Source: Corynebacterium phoceense
Lineage (GTDB): Bacteria > Actinomycetota > Actinomycetes > Mycobacteriales > Mycobacteriaceae
Direction: 5' to 3'
DNA length: 59,714 bases
NCBI RefSeq assembly: GCF_900092335.1
Contig: NZ_LT596208.1
Span: forward strand, 1,654,877 to 1,714,590
In this document: positions 50,980 through 59,714 of the stretch, piece by piece
How the letters are laid out: each line of letters begins with the position of its first letter
Position numbering within the stretch: position 1 is the stretch's first letter
Notes under the pieces: model-generated
Told to the model about the DNA's origin: nothing
The model's input: only the letters and a program-made list of their open reading frames with translations
Database searches by the model: none
Program-made: the position numbers and the translations under genes

Positions 50980-51606
50980 TTAGAACAGCGAGAGGCGCGA
51001 GGAGTGGTAGACGCTGCCAAAGGGGGCATCGACACGCACCCAGCGACCGAGGGCGGCCACACGCAAGTGGCGCGGGATGTTCATCGGCGCGCTAAAGCCC
51101 GGGATAAGCCCTAGGTTCGTGCACGCGAAAATGAGACGCATGGGAATGTCGACGCTCGTCCCGTCAGCTTCGACGGTGAGCACGGTCTGCTTCATGAGCG
51201 AGCTCGGCGGACCGGCAGGGCCTGAGAACTGCCGGGCCAAGGCTTGACCTTTGTCGGCGAGGTCGCGGACAACGTGGACCGGGAGGGTATCGAGAAGCTG
51301 GAAGCCCAACGCCGGCGGCAGGGCGCCTGGCCACGAGGCATCGCGCGGAGGGCCAATCTCGTCGCGGCCGTCCTTGACCGCATCAAGGAGGTCTTTCGCG
51401 GAGACGGACGCACCGTCCCGGCCCACGGTGCCAGCAACGCGGCGTGCGGCGACGACCTCAAAGGGCGTCGTGACGAAGACCTCGACGGCCTCTGGGGCGT
51501 ATTGACGCAGGCGTGCGATGGCCTGGGCATCGAGACCCACCGCACGCGCCAAGAGGGCCTGCAGTCCTTGTGCGCCACTTTCAATGTGCAGCGTTTCTGT
51601 GGACAT
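50980..51606 (-). CDS. Conserved actinobacterial hypothetical (Rv2474c-like context)
   Basis: A 208-residue soluble protein with no motif that I recognise. It has a helical N-terminus (GLQALLARAVGLDAQAIARLRQ) and a mixed C-terminal part. Position next to a thioesterase and ettA matches the M. tuberculosis Rv2474c-Rv2475c-Rv2477c order. ATG at 51606. The function is unknown. Confidence 0.75.
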   Translation of the reverse strand: MSTETLHIESGAQGLQALLARAVGLDAQAIARLRQYAPEAVEVFVTTPFEVVAARRVAGTVGRDGASVSAKDLLDAVKDGRDEIGPPRDASWPGALPPALGFQLLDTLPVHVVRDLADKGQALARQFSGPAGPPSSLMKQTVLTVEADGTSVDIPMRLIFACTNLGLIPGFSAPMNIPRHLRVAALGRWVRVDAPFGSVYHSSRLSLF

Positions 51607-51645
51607 GCAGGCCCTCCTGTGCTCGACGGTGTAGTGGCGTCGAGT

Positions 51646-52059
51646 CTACTCGGCAAGAGCTCCGATGACTTCCTTCTCATGCTCGGTGAGCGGGCGCGGC
51701 AATCCGGTATGCAGATCAACGGCAACCTGGACGCAGTCAATCTCACATGCCACCGGGCCGTCTGGCACGCGGATGTTCTGGCGCGTGGTGAACGAGGTAT
51801 TGCCGATACGGGTCACCCACGACTCAACCTCGACGGAGGAAAGGCCCTGCGGCTGGATGGGATTCTTGTAATCCAGCTCAAGGTGGCGCACGAAGGCCGC
51901 GAACTCCGGAACGTCCGGGAAAATGCGTTCCTGGGCGTAGATAAGGCGGGCCTCCTGCGCGATTTCCACGTAGTTGGCGTTCATCATGTGGCCGTAGCGG
52001 TCAAAGTCTGACCAGCGCACGGCCACACGATGGATGTGGTGCTTGTTTTCTTCAGTCAC
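51646..52059 (-). CDS. Acyl-CoA thioesterase, hotdog fold (4HBT)
   Basis: A 137-residue hotdog-fold protein with RWSDFDRYGHMMNANYVEI, the D-x-x-G-H-x-N motif of 4-hydroxybenzoyl-CoA thioesterase relatives. It hydrolyses acyl-CoA, but the chain length is unknown. The start is GTG at 52059, eight bases after the ettA stop, suggesting co-transcription. Confidence 0.88.
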   Translation of the reverse strand: MTEENKHHIHRVAVRWSDFDRYGHMMNANYVEIAQEARLIYAQERIFPDVPEFAAFVRHLELDYKNPIQPQGLSSVEVESWVTRIGNTSFTTRQNIRVPDGPVACEIDCVQVAVDLHTGLPRPLTEHEKEVIGALAE

Positions 52060-52067
52060 CGTATCTC

Positions 52068-53738
52068 CTATCGCGTGAGCTTACGGTGGGTCACGCGCGA
52101 CGGACGTGCCGCATCCTCACCAAGACGCTCGATCTTGTTCTTCTCGTAATCGCCGAAGTTGCCTTCGAACCAGAACCACTGGCCTTCTGCCACGTTGCCT
52201 TCCCAGGCAAGGATGTGGGTGCAGGTGCGGTCGAGGAACCAGCGGTCGTGCGAGATGACCACGGCGCAGCCCGGGAATTTCTCGAGGGCGTTCTCAAGGG
52301 AACCGAGGGTCTCGACGTCAAGGTCGTTGGTCGGCTCGTCGAGGAGGATGAGGTTGCCGCCCTCCTTGAGCGTGAGCGCCAGGTTGAGGCGGTTGCGCTC
52401 ACCACCGGAAAGCACCTTAGACGGCTTCTGCTGGTCCGGGCCCTTAAAGCCGAACGCGGACAGGTAGGCACGCGAGGGCATTTCATTCTGGCCCACATGG
52501 ATGTAGTCGAGGCCGTCGGAGACGACCTCCCACACCGTGGACTCCGGGTCGATGTTCTCACGGCCCTGGTCGACGTAGGACAGCTTGACGGTATCGCCCA
52601 CCTCGACGGAGCCGGAGTCCGGCTGCTCGAGGCCCACAATCGTCTTAAACAGCGTGGACTTACCCACACCGTTCGGGCCAATAACGCCCACGATGCCGTT
52701 GCGCGGCAGCGTGAAGGAGAGGTCCTTGATGAGCACGCGGCCATCGAAGCCCTTGGTGAGGTTCTTCACCTCGACCACCTTATTGCCCAGGCGCGGCGGG
52801 GTCGGGATCTGGATTTCCTCGAAGTCGAGCTTCTTATACTGCTCGGCCTCCGCAGCCATCTCCTCGTAGCGAGCCAGACGGGCCTTGTTCTTGGCCTGGC
52901 GAGCCTTGGCGCCGGAGCGGACCCAGGCGAGCTCTTGCTTCAGGCGCTTCTGCAGCTTCTTGTCCTTCTGGCCGGCGACCTCGAGACGCTCCGCCTTCTT
53001 CTCCAGGTACGTGGAATAGTTGCCCTCGTACGGGTAAAGCTTGCCGCGGTCGACCTCACAGATCCAACCGGCGACGTGGTCGAGGAAGTAGCGGTCGTGG
53101 GTCACGGCGAGGACGGCACCCGGGTAGGACTCGAGGTGCTTCTCCAGCCACTGCACGGACTCGGCGTCGAGGTGGTTGGTCGGCTCGTCGAGGAGGAGCA
53201 GGTCCGGCTCGGAAAGCAGCAGCTTCGCCAGGGCGACGCGGCGGCGCTCACCACCGGAGAGGTTGGTGACGGGCTCGTCAGACGGCGGGCAGCGCAGGGC
53301 GTCCATGGCCTGCTCGATCTTGGAGTCGACCTCCCACGCATCCGCGTGGTCGAGCTCCTCCTGGAGCTTGCCCATCTCTTCCATGAGCTCGTCCGTGTAG
53401 TTGGTGGCCATCTCTTCCGCGATTTCCTCGAAGCGCTGCTTCTTCTGGAAGATATCGCCCAGGCCCTCTTCCACGTTCTCGCGGACGGTCTTCTCTTCGT
53501 CGAGCGGCGGCTCCTGGAGCAGGATGCCCACGGTCTTGCCCGGATCGATGAAAGCCTCGCCGTTGGACGGCTGATCAAGGCCCGCCATGATCTTGAGGAT
53601 CGACGACTTGCCGGCACCGTTCGGGCCGACCACGCCGATCTTGGCGCCCGGGTAGAAGGCCATGGTGACATTGTCCAGAATGACCTTGTCGCCGATGGCC
53701 TTGCGCACATTCTTCATCGTGTAGATGAACTCGCCCAT
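52068..53738 (-). CDS. ettA: Energy-dependent translational throttle protein EttA
   Basis: A 556-residue ABC-F protein with two ATPase domains (GPNGAGKSS/LSGGERRR/LLLLDEPTNHLD and GPNGVGKST/LSGGERNR/LILLDEPTNDLD) and a linker (about residues 245-320) rich in Lys, Arg and Glu. It binds the ribosomal E site and tunes translation with ATP level. The start MGEFIYTMKNVRKAIGDK is typical. It heads the minus-strand run. Confidence 0.93.
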   Translation of the reverse strand: MGEFIYTMKNVRKAIGDKVILDNVTMAFYPGAKIGVVGPNGAGKSSILKIMAGLDQPSNGEAFIDPGKTVGILLQEPPLDEEKTVRENVEEGLGDIFQKKQRFEEIAEEMATNYTDELMEEMGKLQEELDHADAWEVDSKIEQAMDALRCPPSDEPVTNLSGGERRRVALAKLLLSEPDLLLLDEPTNHLDAESVQWLEKHLESYPGAVLAVTHDRYFLDHVAGWICEVDRGKLYPYEGNYSTYLEKKAERLEVAGQKDKKLQKRLKQELAWVRSGAKARQAKNKARLARYEEMAAEAEQYKKLDFEEIQIPTPPRLGNKVVEVKNLTKGFDGRVLIKDLSFTLPRNGIVGVIGPNGVGKSTLFKTIVGLEQPDSGSVEVGDTVKLSYVDQGRENIDPESTVWEVVSDGLDYIHVGQNEMPSRAYLSAFGFKGPDQQKPSKVLSGGERNRLNLALTLKEGGNLILLDEPTNDLDVETLGSLENALEKFPGCAVVISHDRWFLDRTCTHILAWEGNVAEGQWFWFEGNFGDYEKNKIERLGEDAARPSRVTHRKLTR

Positions 53739-53831
53739 TGTTCCCCTTTACGTCGGTTGGGTGAGTGTGCCCGCAGCCCGGGCACACACGTCAAACAACA
53801 CAAAGAGTACATCATCCCCCGGGGCTGGGAG

Positions 53832-54389
53832 CTAGAACGGTGCGGCAGGCTCCCGGCTTTCCGATGCCGCCGCCTGGGCGTCCGCCGCCGTGTCCACCGA
53901 GGTATCGGCGCCGGCGTCCCCCGAGTTCTCCGTGTTCCCGGTATTGTCGTCCCGGCTCAGGATCTTGTCCGGACCCGTGTGCTCGAAGTTAGGGACAGGA
54001 ATGCCGGTGACCGTGGCATCGGCGCCGATCTTGAGGCCGGTGGCGACGTAGTGGGACAGCTCGAGGGAGACCTGGTTGGCACGCATCTCAATCTTGGCGC
54101 GGTTCCGTCCTTCCTCGTCCTTCCATCCAATGGTGTTGAGCGAGCCGAGGACGATGACGGCCATGCCCTTGCGCAGCGTCGTGCGGACGTTCTGGGCGAG
54201 CGCACCCCACATCTCGACGTCGATGAAGAGGTTGTCCGTATCGATCCACTCGGGGCCCTCCGGATCCGGGTTGCGGCGGCGGCGCGAGGACGCCACGCGC
54301 ATGGTGGTCTTGAGGTTGCCGTTGTAGACCTGCGTCATGTGCGGATCTGCAACGAGGTGGCCGGTGATGGTGACAGGTAGTTGAGACAT
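53832..54389 (-). CDS. ssb: Single-stranded DNA-binding protein (second, non-essential type)
   Basis: A 185-residue OB-fold protein with MSQLPVTITGHLVADPHMTQV at the start, then WIDTDNLFIDVEMWGALAQNVRTTLRKGM. The C-terminus is an Ala/Asp-rich tail ending EPAAPF. The D-D-I-P-F tip of a replication SSB is not present, which fits a paralogue. ATG at 54389 follows GAAGGAA. It lies between ettA and the CopD-CtaG gene. Confidence 0.88.
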   Translation of the reverse strand: MSQLPVTITGHLVADPHMTQVYNGNLKTTMRVASSRRRRNPDPEGPEWIDTDNLFIDVEMWGALAQNVRTTLRKGMAVIVLGSLNTIGWKDEEGRNRAKIEMRANQVSLELSHYVATGLKIGADATVTGIPVPNFEHTGPDKILSRDDNTGNTENSGDAGADTSVDTAADAQAAASESREPAAPF

Positions 54390-54609
54390 AAGGTTTATTC
54401 CTTCTATTCGGTAGTCGACACGGGGAAGAATTTTCCCTCGCAGCACCATCGTGAACCACCGAATGCGCCGCGCCAACCCCCAAAACCGCAGCTGTGGATA
54501 ACTCCCCGCGGTTGCCCAATAGAGTGGGCAAAAAGGGACGAGTTATCCACAGAAATTGGGCTTTCTCACCGGTATCTCAGTTTCACCGGTGCGTTCGTGC
54601 CGGTTCTGG

Positions 54610-56658
54610 CTACCGGTAATCCTCGTCGTTGAGGCGCGCGAGCATCGCATTGTAGTCCTCCAAATCCTGGTCGCCGTCGAGGTCCGCCTTCTGGTCGTGG
54701 CGTCGCGCCGCGGAGCGGTCCTCGCGCAGCCACTCGAGGAAGAGCGTGCCAAAGACGATAACGAGCGGGAACTGGCCGAAGCCCCAGGCGATACCGCCGC
54801 CCACCTTCTGGTCGTAGGCGAAGTCCGGGTTCCACGGCAGGTCGAGGGAAAGGTAGAAGTTCTCGCCCAGGATCTGGCCCAGCTGCATGAGATAGACGCC
54901 CGCGTAGAGGTGGATGGGCATGGAGATAAACAGCAAAAGCAGGCGCAGACCGGTGGGCCGGCGGTGCGGGATCGGGTCGGGGCCCACGAGCTCCCAGAAG
55001 TAGAAGTAGCCGGAGACGAGGAAGCACGCGTTCATGATGACGTGCCCGGCGTGCTCGGAGACCGCGTACTCGTACAGGTCAAAGGACAGGTAGAGAATGT
55101 AGAAGAAGAACAGGAACTGCACGAGGTTGACCGCCGGGTGCGTGATAAATCCGACGATCCGCGAGCGCGTCGCCGCCAGCGCCCACTCGTGCGGCCCAAA
55201 TCCAGGTTCCCAGGCCTCCATCATGAGGGTGAGCGGCGCGCCCAGCGCGAGCAGGAGTGGAACGACCATGGACAGCACCATGTGGCCCAGCATGTGCATG
55301 GAGTAGAGCGCGGGAATGTACATGCCCAGCTCCGAGCTCATAAACAGCGTCATGCCCAGGGAGCCGGCCATCCACCACGCTGTACGAGTCCACGTCCACG
55401 TCAGGCCGCGCCGACGTACACGCCAGACCCCGTACGCATAGAAACCAGCGAGCAACAGGCCCAGGGTTCCCCACAAGATATCGAAGCGGAAGTGAGTGAA
55501 GAGACCGGCGACAGAGGGGGCTTCGGAAAGCTCGTAGCCCAACAGAATCTGCATGGAGTTGAGGTTGGGATCGCGCGGCGGCGGGGGCGGCGTGCGGCCC
55601 ATGGTGCCAGCCACGCCGACCGTGAGCGCCATGACCAACAGTTCGACAAAGGCGACGCGGCGGAAGCGCTCCGGACGCGACTTCAGCTGCGGCATGGTGA
55701 GCTGGCGGTGCGCGAAGCCGAAGAGCGCGAGCACGAGCGTGAGCACTGACTTCGCCACGATAATGAGGCCATAGCGGGTGGTAAACCAGTCCGACCATTC
55801 GATGCGGATGGCGGCATTGATAAGGCCCGAGCACACCATGACGATGACGGAGAAGAGCGCCAGATTGGAGTACCGGCGCACGGCCATCGTGAGATCCGGT
55901 CCCAGGCGACGGCCATGCGCAAGCAGAGCGAGCAGCCCACCTACCCACAGCACCATGAAGATGAGGTGCCAGAGGAAGGAGTTCGTCCCGTAGTCATGGT
56001 CGCCGCCCGAGGCCGAGTGACCCTCCATGCCCAGCGGCACGACCATGAGGACCGAAAGAACCAGCAGGACCGGCTGCGAGCCCCAGCGCGAAGCGATAAG
56101 CCCGCCGATGCCCACCACAGCCGCGAGGCCCGCAGTAAGCAGCCACACCTGCGCGGTCGAGATATTGGGGAACGCGTAGGTAAACAGCTGGGGGTCGAGA
56201 ACCTCAAGGAAGGACGAGCCGGTGGTATCGGAAAGCACGAGTGGGACTTCCAGCACTGCGAGGACCGCGGTGACCAGAGCTGCAAGCGCGCCAACCCGTT
56301 TCGCGACGTGTCCATCCACGGTGAGAGGCGCTGTGTTGAGTGTCTCAGCGTCGTGTTCTCGCGGGGAGATGAAGAAGGAGGACGCCAGGAAGGAGCCCAC
56401 GGAGGTGGCCATGGCAATCCATGCGGCGGCACGAACGAAGGGTAAACCCACCGTCGTCACACGACCGGGATCCGGGATGCCGAGCGCCTTAAGCGAGTCC
56501 GCGAGGAAGAAGGACGCGATGCCGCCGGCTGCGATACCTGCGACGATGGCAATACAGACGTAGATCCATGCGGAGCCACGGGCGCGGCGCCGCGCGGCGG
56601 GGACAGACGCGACTGCGAAACCGTCCCCCTCCTGGGAGGACAACTGCTCTTCAGACAT
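54610..56658 (-). CDS. CopD - CtaG fusion, copper and cytochrome c oxidase assembly
   Basis: A 682-residue membrane protein with about 16 hydrophobic segments. The first half (about residues 1-360) is CopD-like (FLWHLIFMVLWVGGLLALLAH), and the second half (about 370-650) is caa3_CtaG-like, with HMLGHMVLSMVVPLLLALG and MNACFLVSGYFYFW. Such fusions are common in actinobacteria and probably handle copper for oxidase assembly. ATG at 56658 gives MSEEQLSSQEG. A LysR regulator is divergent. Confidence 0.9.
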   Translation of the reverse strand: MSEEQLSSQEGDGFAVASVPAARRRARGSAWIYVCIAIVAGIAAGGIASFFLADSLKALGIPDPGRVTTVGLPFVRAAAWIAMATSVGSFLASSFFISPREHDAETLNTAPLTVDGHVAKRVGALAALVTAVLAVLEVPLVLSDTTGSSFLEVLDPQLFTYAFPNISTAQVWLLTAGLAAVVGIGGLIASRWGSQPVLLVLSVLMVVPLGMEGHSASGGDHDYGTNSFLWHLIFMVLWVGGLLALLAHGRRLGPDLTMAVRRYSNLALFSVIVMVCSGLINAAIRIEWSDWFTTRYGLIIVAKSVLTLVLALFGFAHRQLTMPQLKSRPERFRRVAFVELLVMALTVGVAGTMGRTPPPPPRDPNLNSMQILLGYELSEAPSVAGLFTHFRFDILWGTLGLLLAGFYAYGVWRVRRRGLTWTWTRTAWWMAGSLGMTLFMSSELGMYIPALYSMHMLGHMVLSMVVPLLLALGAPLTLMMEAWEPGFGPHEWALAATRSRIVGFITHPAVNLVQFLFFFYILYLSFDLYEYAVSEHAGHVIMNACFLVSGYFYFWELVGPDPIPHRRPTGLRLLLLFISMPIHLYAGVYLMQLGQILGENFYLSLDLPWNPDFAYDQKVGGGIAWGFGQFPLVIVFGTLFLEWLREDRSAARRHDQKADLDGDQDLEDYNAMLARLNDEDYR

Positions 56659-56733
56659 GTGTCGCATTCTACGACGTGAGCGTTATACCACGAAAAGTGA
56701 CTATTACTTCCAATCATGGCATTATATTTGTCT

Positions 56734-57657
56734 ATGGACTCGCGACAATTATCGTACTTCCGGTCCGTGGTCGACCACAGGTCGTTTACCCACGCCGCTG
56801 CGGCGCTCGACATGACGCAGCCGTCGCTGTCTCTGTCGATCCGCAAGCTGGAAAAAGAGCTCGACGTGCAGCTGCTCACCCGCGGCCGCGCCGGCGTCTC
56901 CACGACCGAGGCGGGCGACTACCTCTACACGATCGCCATCAAGATGGAAACCCTCATGACGGAGGCCGACCAGCGCATCCGCGAGATCGCCGGCGGCCTC
57001 GCTGGCTCCATCTCCATCAACGCCGCCCCGGAGTTCAACTGGGCCTTTATGCCCGAGATCCTCTCCCGCATGTTTGAGGTCGCCCCTGACGTCAAGCTCT
57101 TCCTCGAAGACCCCGAGCCCATCATCACGCTGGAGCGCGTCCTCGACGGCTCCATCGACCTAGGCCTCATGCCGTCCATAGACCCGCGCGCCTTCGCGCA
57201 GCAGCACCAGGACCAGCTCGTCGTCCACGTCGTCACCGAGTTCCCCATGCTGCTCGCCGTACCGGAGCGCCTTAAGGATCTCCCGGACGAGGTCTCGCTC
57301 GCCGATATCGCGCATGAGACGTGGATCCTCCCTAAGCACCATGACGAGTTCCCCGGCCTGCCAGACCTCCTGCGCACCGCCTGGTTCCAGAACCCCGAGT
57401 CCAAGCCCACCCACATCCAGGAAGTCTCCACCCTGCAGACCGCCATGCCGCTCGTCGCGGGCGGCATCGGCGTGGCCCTGCTTCCGGACTCCGCCCAGCG
57501 CCACGCTGGCGACCACGTCTTCTTCAAAAAGATCAAGGGCGATTTCCCGAGCATGCAGCCCATCCTCATCTACCGCAAGGACAAAGACCTCTCCCCCGCC
57601 GCCAACCAGCTCGTGGACATCATCCTCGAGGTCGGCGCCGAGGGTAGGTACCACTAG
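56734..57657 (+). CDS. LysR family transcriptional regulator
   Basis: A 307-residue LysR regulator. The winged helix is at the N-terminus (QLSYFRSVVDHRSFTHAAAALDMTQPSLSLSI). The effector domain contains SIDLGLMPS and VAGGIGVALLPDSAQ. The ATG at 56734 is chosen for the classical M-x-x-R-Q-L start. TATATT lies only five bases before it, and no ribosome site is seen, so the transcript may be leaderless. ATG 56716 would add six residues. It diverges from the CopD-CtaG gene. Confidence 0.9.
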   Translation: MDSRQLSYFRSVVDHRSFTHAAAALDMTQPSLSLSIRKLEKELDVQLLTRGRAGVSTTEAGDYLYTIAIKMETLMTEADQRIREIAGGLAGSISINAAPEFNWAFMPEILSRMFEVAPDVKLFLEDPEPIITLERVLDGSIDLGLMPSIDPRAFAQQHQDQLVVHVVTEFPMLLAVPERLKDLPDEVSLADIAHETWILPKHHDEFPGLPDLLRTAWFQNPESKPTHIQEVSTLQTAMPLVAGGIGVALLPDSAQRHAGDHVFFKKIKGDFPSMQPILIYRKDKDLSPAANQLVDIILEVGAEGRYH

Positions 57658-57711
57658 TCGCCACCCATCACAGAGTTCATTTCCTGCTGGTGTAATATAT
57701 GACCGCGCTGC

Positions 57712-57788
57712 GCCCCCATAGCTCAGCGGATTAGAGCAGAGGGTTTCTACCCCTTGTGTCGCGGGTTCGATTCCTGCTGGGGGCACCA
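57712..57788 (+). tRNA. tRNA-Arg (anticodon TCT)
   Basis: A 77-base cloverleaf with acceptor GCCCCCA/TGGGGGC, anticodon loop TTTCTAC (anticodon TCT, codon AGA) and T arm GGGTTCGATTCCT. The CCA is encoded, unlike in the other two tRNA genes of the window. Confidence 0.96.
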
Positions 57789-57810
57789 ATTTTCATAGTT
57801 TAATATCCAT

Positions 57811-57836
57811 AAAGGCTCGGTACCTCCCGAGCCTTT
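57811..57836 (+). terminator. Hairpin after tRNA-Arg
   Basis: AAAGGCTCGG pairs with CCGAGCCTTT across six bases, directly after the tRNA. It is followed by GCGCTTTGCG, a weak tail. Confidence 0.7.
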
Positions 57837-57843
57837 GCGCTTT

Positions 57844-58210
57844 GCGATGCCGCCGAGCTCTACTGCCGCAACGGCCGGCGTCGACCCAGGCCTGGTGCGC
57901 CACTACTTCGGTACCAAGGAGACGAAGGTGAAGCTCCTCATGGCCCTGGGCACCGAACGCCTCACCCAGGAAGACGCCCTCTTCGTCGAACTACAAAAAT
58001 CGTGGGCAGCCCGGCCGAACGTCTCGTGCGCCGTTACTTCTTCATGTGGGAACACCCACCTCGCGGCCCATTATTCTGGCATTCCCGCGCGCCCTCACGT
58101 CCTTTACGACGTTACTCGCTCCCACCCCAGCCCCACTGCCGTACGGGACTCAAGTCCTCGAAAGCGGTCTCCTAATCCGCCACCGCCGCACCGTCTACGA
58201 GCGCGCCTGA
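57844..58210 (+). pseudogene. Decayed TetR family regulator
   Basis: Pieces of one TetR protein are read in three frames. AGVDPGLVRHYFGTKE, the end of a TetR DNA-binding domain, lies in frame at 57877-57924. ERLVRRYFFMWEHPPRGP, typical of the ligand domain, starts in another frame at 58017. ILAFPRALTSF starts in a third at 58073 and runs to TGA at 58210. At least two frameshifts and a missing N-terminus make it non-functional. It sits just after tRNA-Arg, a common place for insertion and decay. Confidence 0.7.
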
Positions 58211-59343
58211 CCGCGAATCTCCTTACCTAGCCCCTCCAGTTCTCTCACAGCGGCGGACTGCGCCACCGCCGAATCCGTCGCGCGCGGCGGCGCCTGAATA
58301 ACGCGCTCCGACTCAAGCCCTCGCTCTAACTCGATCGCGCGCGTAATCTCCGCGTCGATCTTCACGCCGAGGATAAACAGCGTGTTCATGATCCACAACG
58401 CAAACAGCGCGATGATGACGGTTCCCAGCGCGCCGTACGCGCTGCGCGCACCCACCACCGTGAAATAGACCCGCACCAGTCCCCACGCCACGACAGCGCC
58501 CAGCAACGCGATGGTTGAGCCCACCGTGAGCCACTGGAATTTCTGCGTCCGCACATTCGGCGCGAAGCGATACAGCAACGCCAACAGCGTCACGCTCATC
58601 ACCGCCACGACCGGCCAGCGCAGCCATCGCCACACCGGCAGGAAGGAATCGACGAGGAAAGAACGCACCGAAGAAACACCCGGGACCCCGCCAAAAGGCC
58701 GCAACAGTCCCACCACGATGTCACGCTGCAGCATGAGCGCCACAAAGATCACCACGAGGCCCAGTACCACAGCGATGGTGAGCAGCCACATCACTGTCCA
58801 CGTGCGCACGAGCCCGCGGCCTTCCACTCGCCCATACATCGCATTGGCACTGCGCGCGAACGCCCGCACATACGCCGAGGACGAAAACAGTGCGAGGACC
58901 ACCGATAACACCAGCATGAGCGTCGACTGTTGCGTCGAGCCCACCACCGCATCCACGACCCGCTGTGCGGCATTCTCCCATTCCGGCGGCAGGTACGTCC
59001 CGATGAAATCGGCCGTGAGCTTCTGCACCTGTTCCTCATTGCGCGCGAGCACCAGCGTCGCAATGGAGTACACGCCCAACACCATGGGCAGCGCCGTGAG
59101 CACCGTAAAGAACGTGAGCGTCGCCGCGCGGTCCATCATCGCGTTCATGAAGAGCTCATGGCGCACCCGGCGCGCAACTAACCCCCACGCACGGCGCGAC
59201 AAGTGCCACGCACTCTCCCCCGCCGAGCCATACGCCCGGGGCACCTCCGTGCGCACGAGCTCCCCACTATTGGGCGCAGCGACGGCAGGGCTTGGCCGTG
59301 CCCCCTTCTTCTCACCGTCGCCCGGCGTGGCGTTTTGTGTCAT
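58195..59343 (-). CDS. YihY/BrkB family membrane protein
   Basis: A 382-residue protein with a polar N-terminus of about 55 residues, then six hydrophobic helices. It matches the BrkB family, with AATLTFFTVLTALPMVLG, FSSSAYVRAFARSANAMYG and YGALGTVIIALFALWIMNTLFILG. The function is unknown, and a transport role is suspected. Its 3' end overlaps the decayed TetR gene by 16 bases. Confidence 0.9.
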   Translation of the reverse strand: MTQNATPGDGEKKGARPSPAVAAPNSGELVRTEVPRAYGSAGESAWHLSRRAWGLVARRVRHELFMNAMMDRAATLTFFTVLTALPMVLGVYSIATLVLARNEEQVQKLTADFIGTYLPPEWENAAQRVVDAVVGSTQQSTLMLVLSVVLALFSSSAYVRAFARSANAMYGRVEGRGLVRTWTVMWLLTIAVVLGLVVIFVALMLQRDIVVGLLRPFGGVPGVSSVRSFLVDSFLPVWRWLRWPVVAVMSVTLLALLYRFAPNVRTQKFQWLTVGSTIALLGAVVAWGLVRVYFTVVGARSAYGALGTVIIALFALWIMNTLFILGVKIDAEITRAIELERGLESERVIQAPPRATDSAVAQSAAVRELEGLGKEIRGQARS

Positions 59344-59445
59344 ACCTGCAGCTTACCGGGCGTACTCAGCGCGGGCCGACACATCTAGGAAGCTAATTCG
59401 AGTCTCTCGACTCATAGCACGTCAGTACCCGCCATAATAGAGACT

Positions 59446-59714
59446 ATGTCTACCTTCTCCGACGTCCTCGACCAGTTGCGCAAGAACCAGCCGCAAGGCA
59501 AGTACGGCATCGCCTTTGAGAAGCTCATGGTCAATTACTTCCGTAATGACCCGACGTTGAGCGAAGAGTACGAAGACGTCGGACGCTTCATCGACTGGAA
59601 ATACTACGACGGACAATCCGATACCGGCATTGACCTTGTAGCCCGCCGCCGCGAGGACGGCCGTTGGGTCGCCATCCAGTGCAAGTTCTATGAGCCGACC
59701 GCTTACCTCCAGAA
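59446..59714 (+). CDS. N-terminal part of a type ISP-like restriction enzyme or helicase (cut by window edge)
   Basis: The first 89 codons of a gene running out of the window. The sequence reads MSTFSDVLDQLRKNQPQGKY, then FEKLMVNYFRNDP and, at about residues 60-80, GIDLVARRREDGRWVAIQCKFYEP. The D...Q-x-K pattern (GIDLVA, then AIQCKFY) is that of an Mrr-type PD-(D/E)XK nuclease, and this spacing is found at the N-terminus of type ISP enzymes such as LlaGI. CATAAT lies seven bases before the ATG and no ribosome site is seen, so it may be leaderless. The helicase and methylase parts cannot be seen. Confidence 0.6.
   Translation, partial: MSTFSDVLDQLRKNQPQGKYGIAFEKLMVNYFRNDPTLSEEYEDVGRFIDWKYYDGQSDTGIDLVARRREDGRWVAIQCKFYEPTAYLQ

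Noticed and set aside
52086-54380. A 764-codon open frame opposite ettA and ssb
   Set aside because: It spans two well-supported genes on the other strand and reads as Leu/Val/Arg-rich sequence without motifs.

Overview
The window is a GC-rich actinobacterial chromosome segment, almost certainly from a Corynebacterium. The gene order proB - 2-hydroxyacid dehydrogenase - proA - nadD - rsfS - gpmB - degV - comEA, the rplU-rpmA-obg block behind a very long RNase E/G, ndk...folC-valS, and rpiB / nitroreductase-like / pepN / mscS / glbO / thioesterase / ettA all match the Corynebacterium-Mycobacterium core. Secreted cutinase-family proteins and an HtaA heme-binding domain also fit. The species cannot be named from the sequence alone.

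Layout. (a) 1-18.7 kb, almost all on the minus strand, reads from ndk down to the start of comEA: ndk, rne, rplU, rpmA, obg, proB, a D-2-hydroxyacid dehydrogenase, a frameshifted DUF1707 gene, an iron-siderophore-type ABC transporter (binding protein, permease, ATPase), proA, two cutinase-family esterases, nadD, rsfS, gpmB, degV and comEA (cut by the window edge). The transporter lies between the two proline genes, and proA starts inside the ATPase gene. (b) 18.7-28.9 kb holds a small membrane protein, an HtaA-domain surface protein on the plus strand behind a DtxR-like site, DUF4233, an ATP-grasp ligase, folC and valS, then panB-panC. (c) 28.9-37.9 kb holds mdh, a TetR regulator, clpX, an MFS transporter with an SDR, a symporter remnant, clpP2, clpP1, tig and tRNA-Pro. 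(d) 38-44.9 kb holds a HAD phosphatase, an aldo/keto reductase, tRNA-Gly, a Gly-rich membrane protein, rpiB, a small membrane protein, a mycothiol-nitroreductase relative and pepN. (e) 45-56.7 kb holds a GntR/UTRA regulator, metB, mscS, glbO, chrA, a DUF222-HNH gene, a conserved hypothetical, a thioesterase, ettA, ssb and a CopD-CtaG fusion. (f) 56.7-59.7 kb holds a LysR regulator, tRNA-Arg, a decayed TetR gene, a BrkB-type membrane protein and the first 89 codons of a gene that looks like a type ISP restriction enzyme or helicase.

The most unusual signal is at the DNA level. A 13-mer, GGCATCGG(C/A)AAGC, occurs 13 times in about 60 kb, in both orientations, spread across unrelated genes and used in different reading frames. 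By a rough hand estimate, about 0.004 occurrences of the C form would be expected by chance, against nine seen. The spacing, lack of strand bias and frame independence resemble a DNA-uptake-type or other genome-wide iterated signal. A comEA gene is present in the window. The second theme is iron: two accessory iron or heme loci sit inside housekeeping neighbourhoods, each preceded by a 19-bp DtxR-like palindrome. No CRISPR array, insertion sequence or rRNA was seen. Every stretch over 300 bases holds a gene or a recognisable gene remnant.
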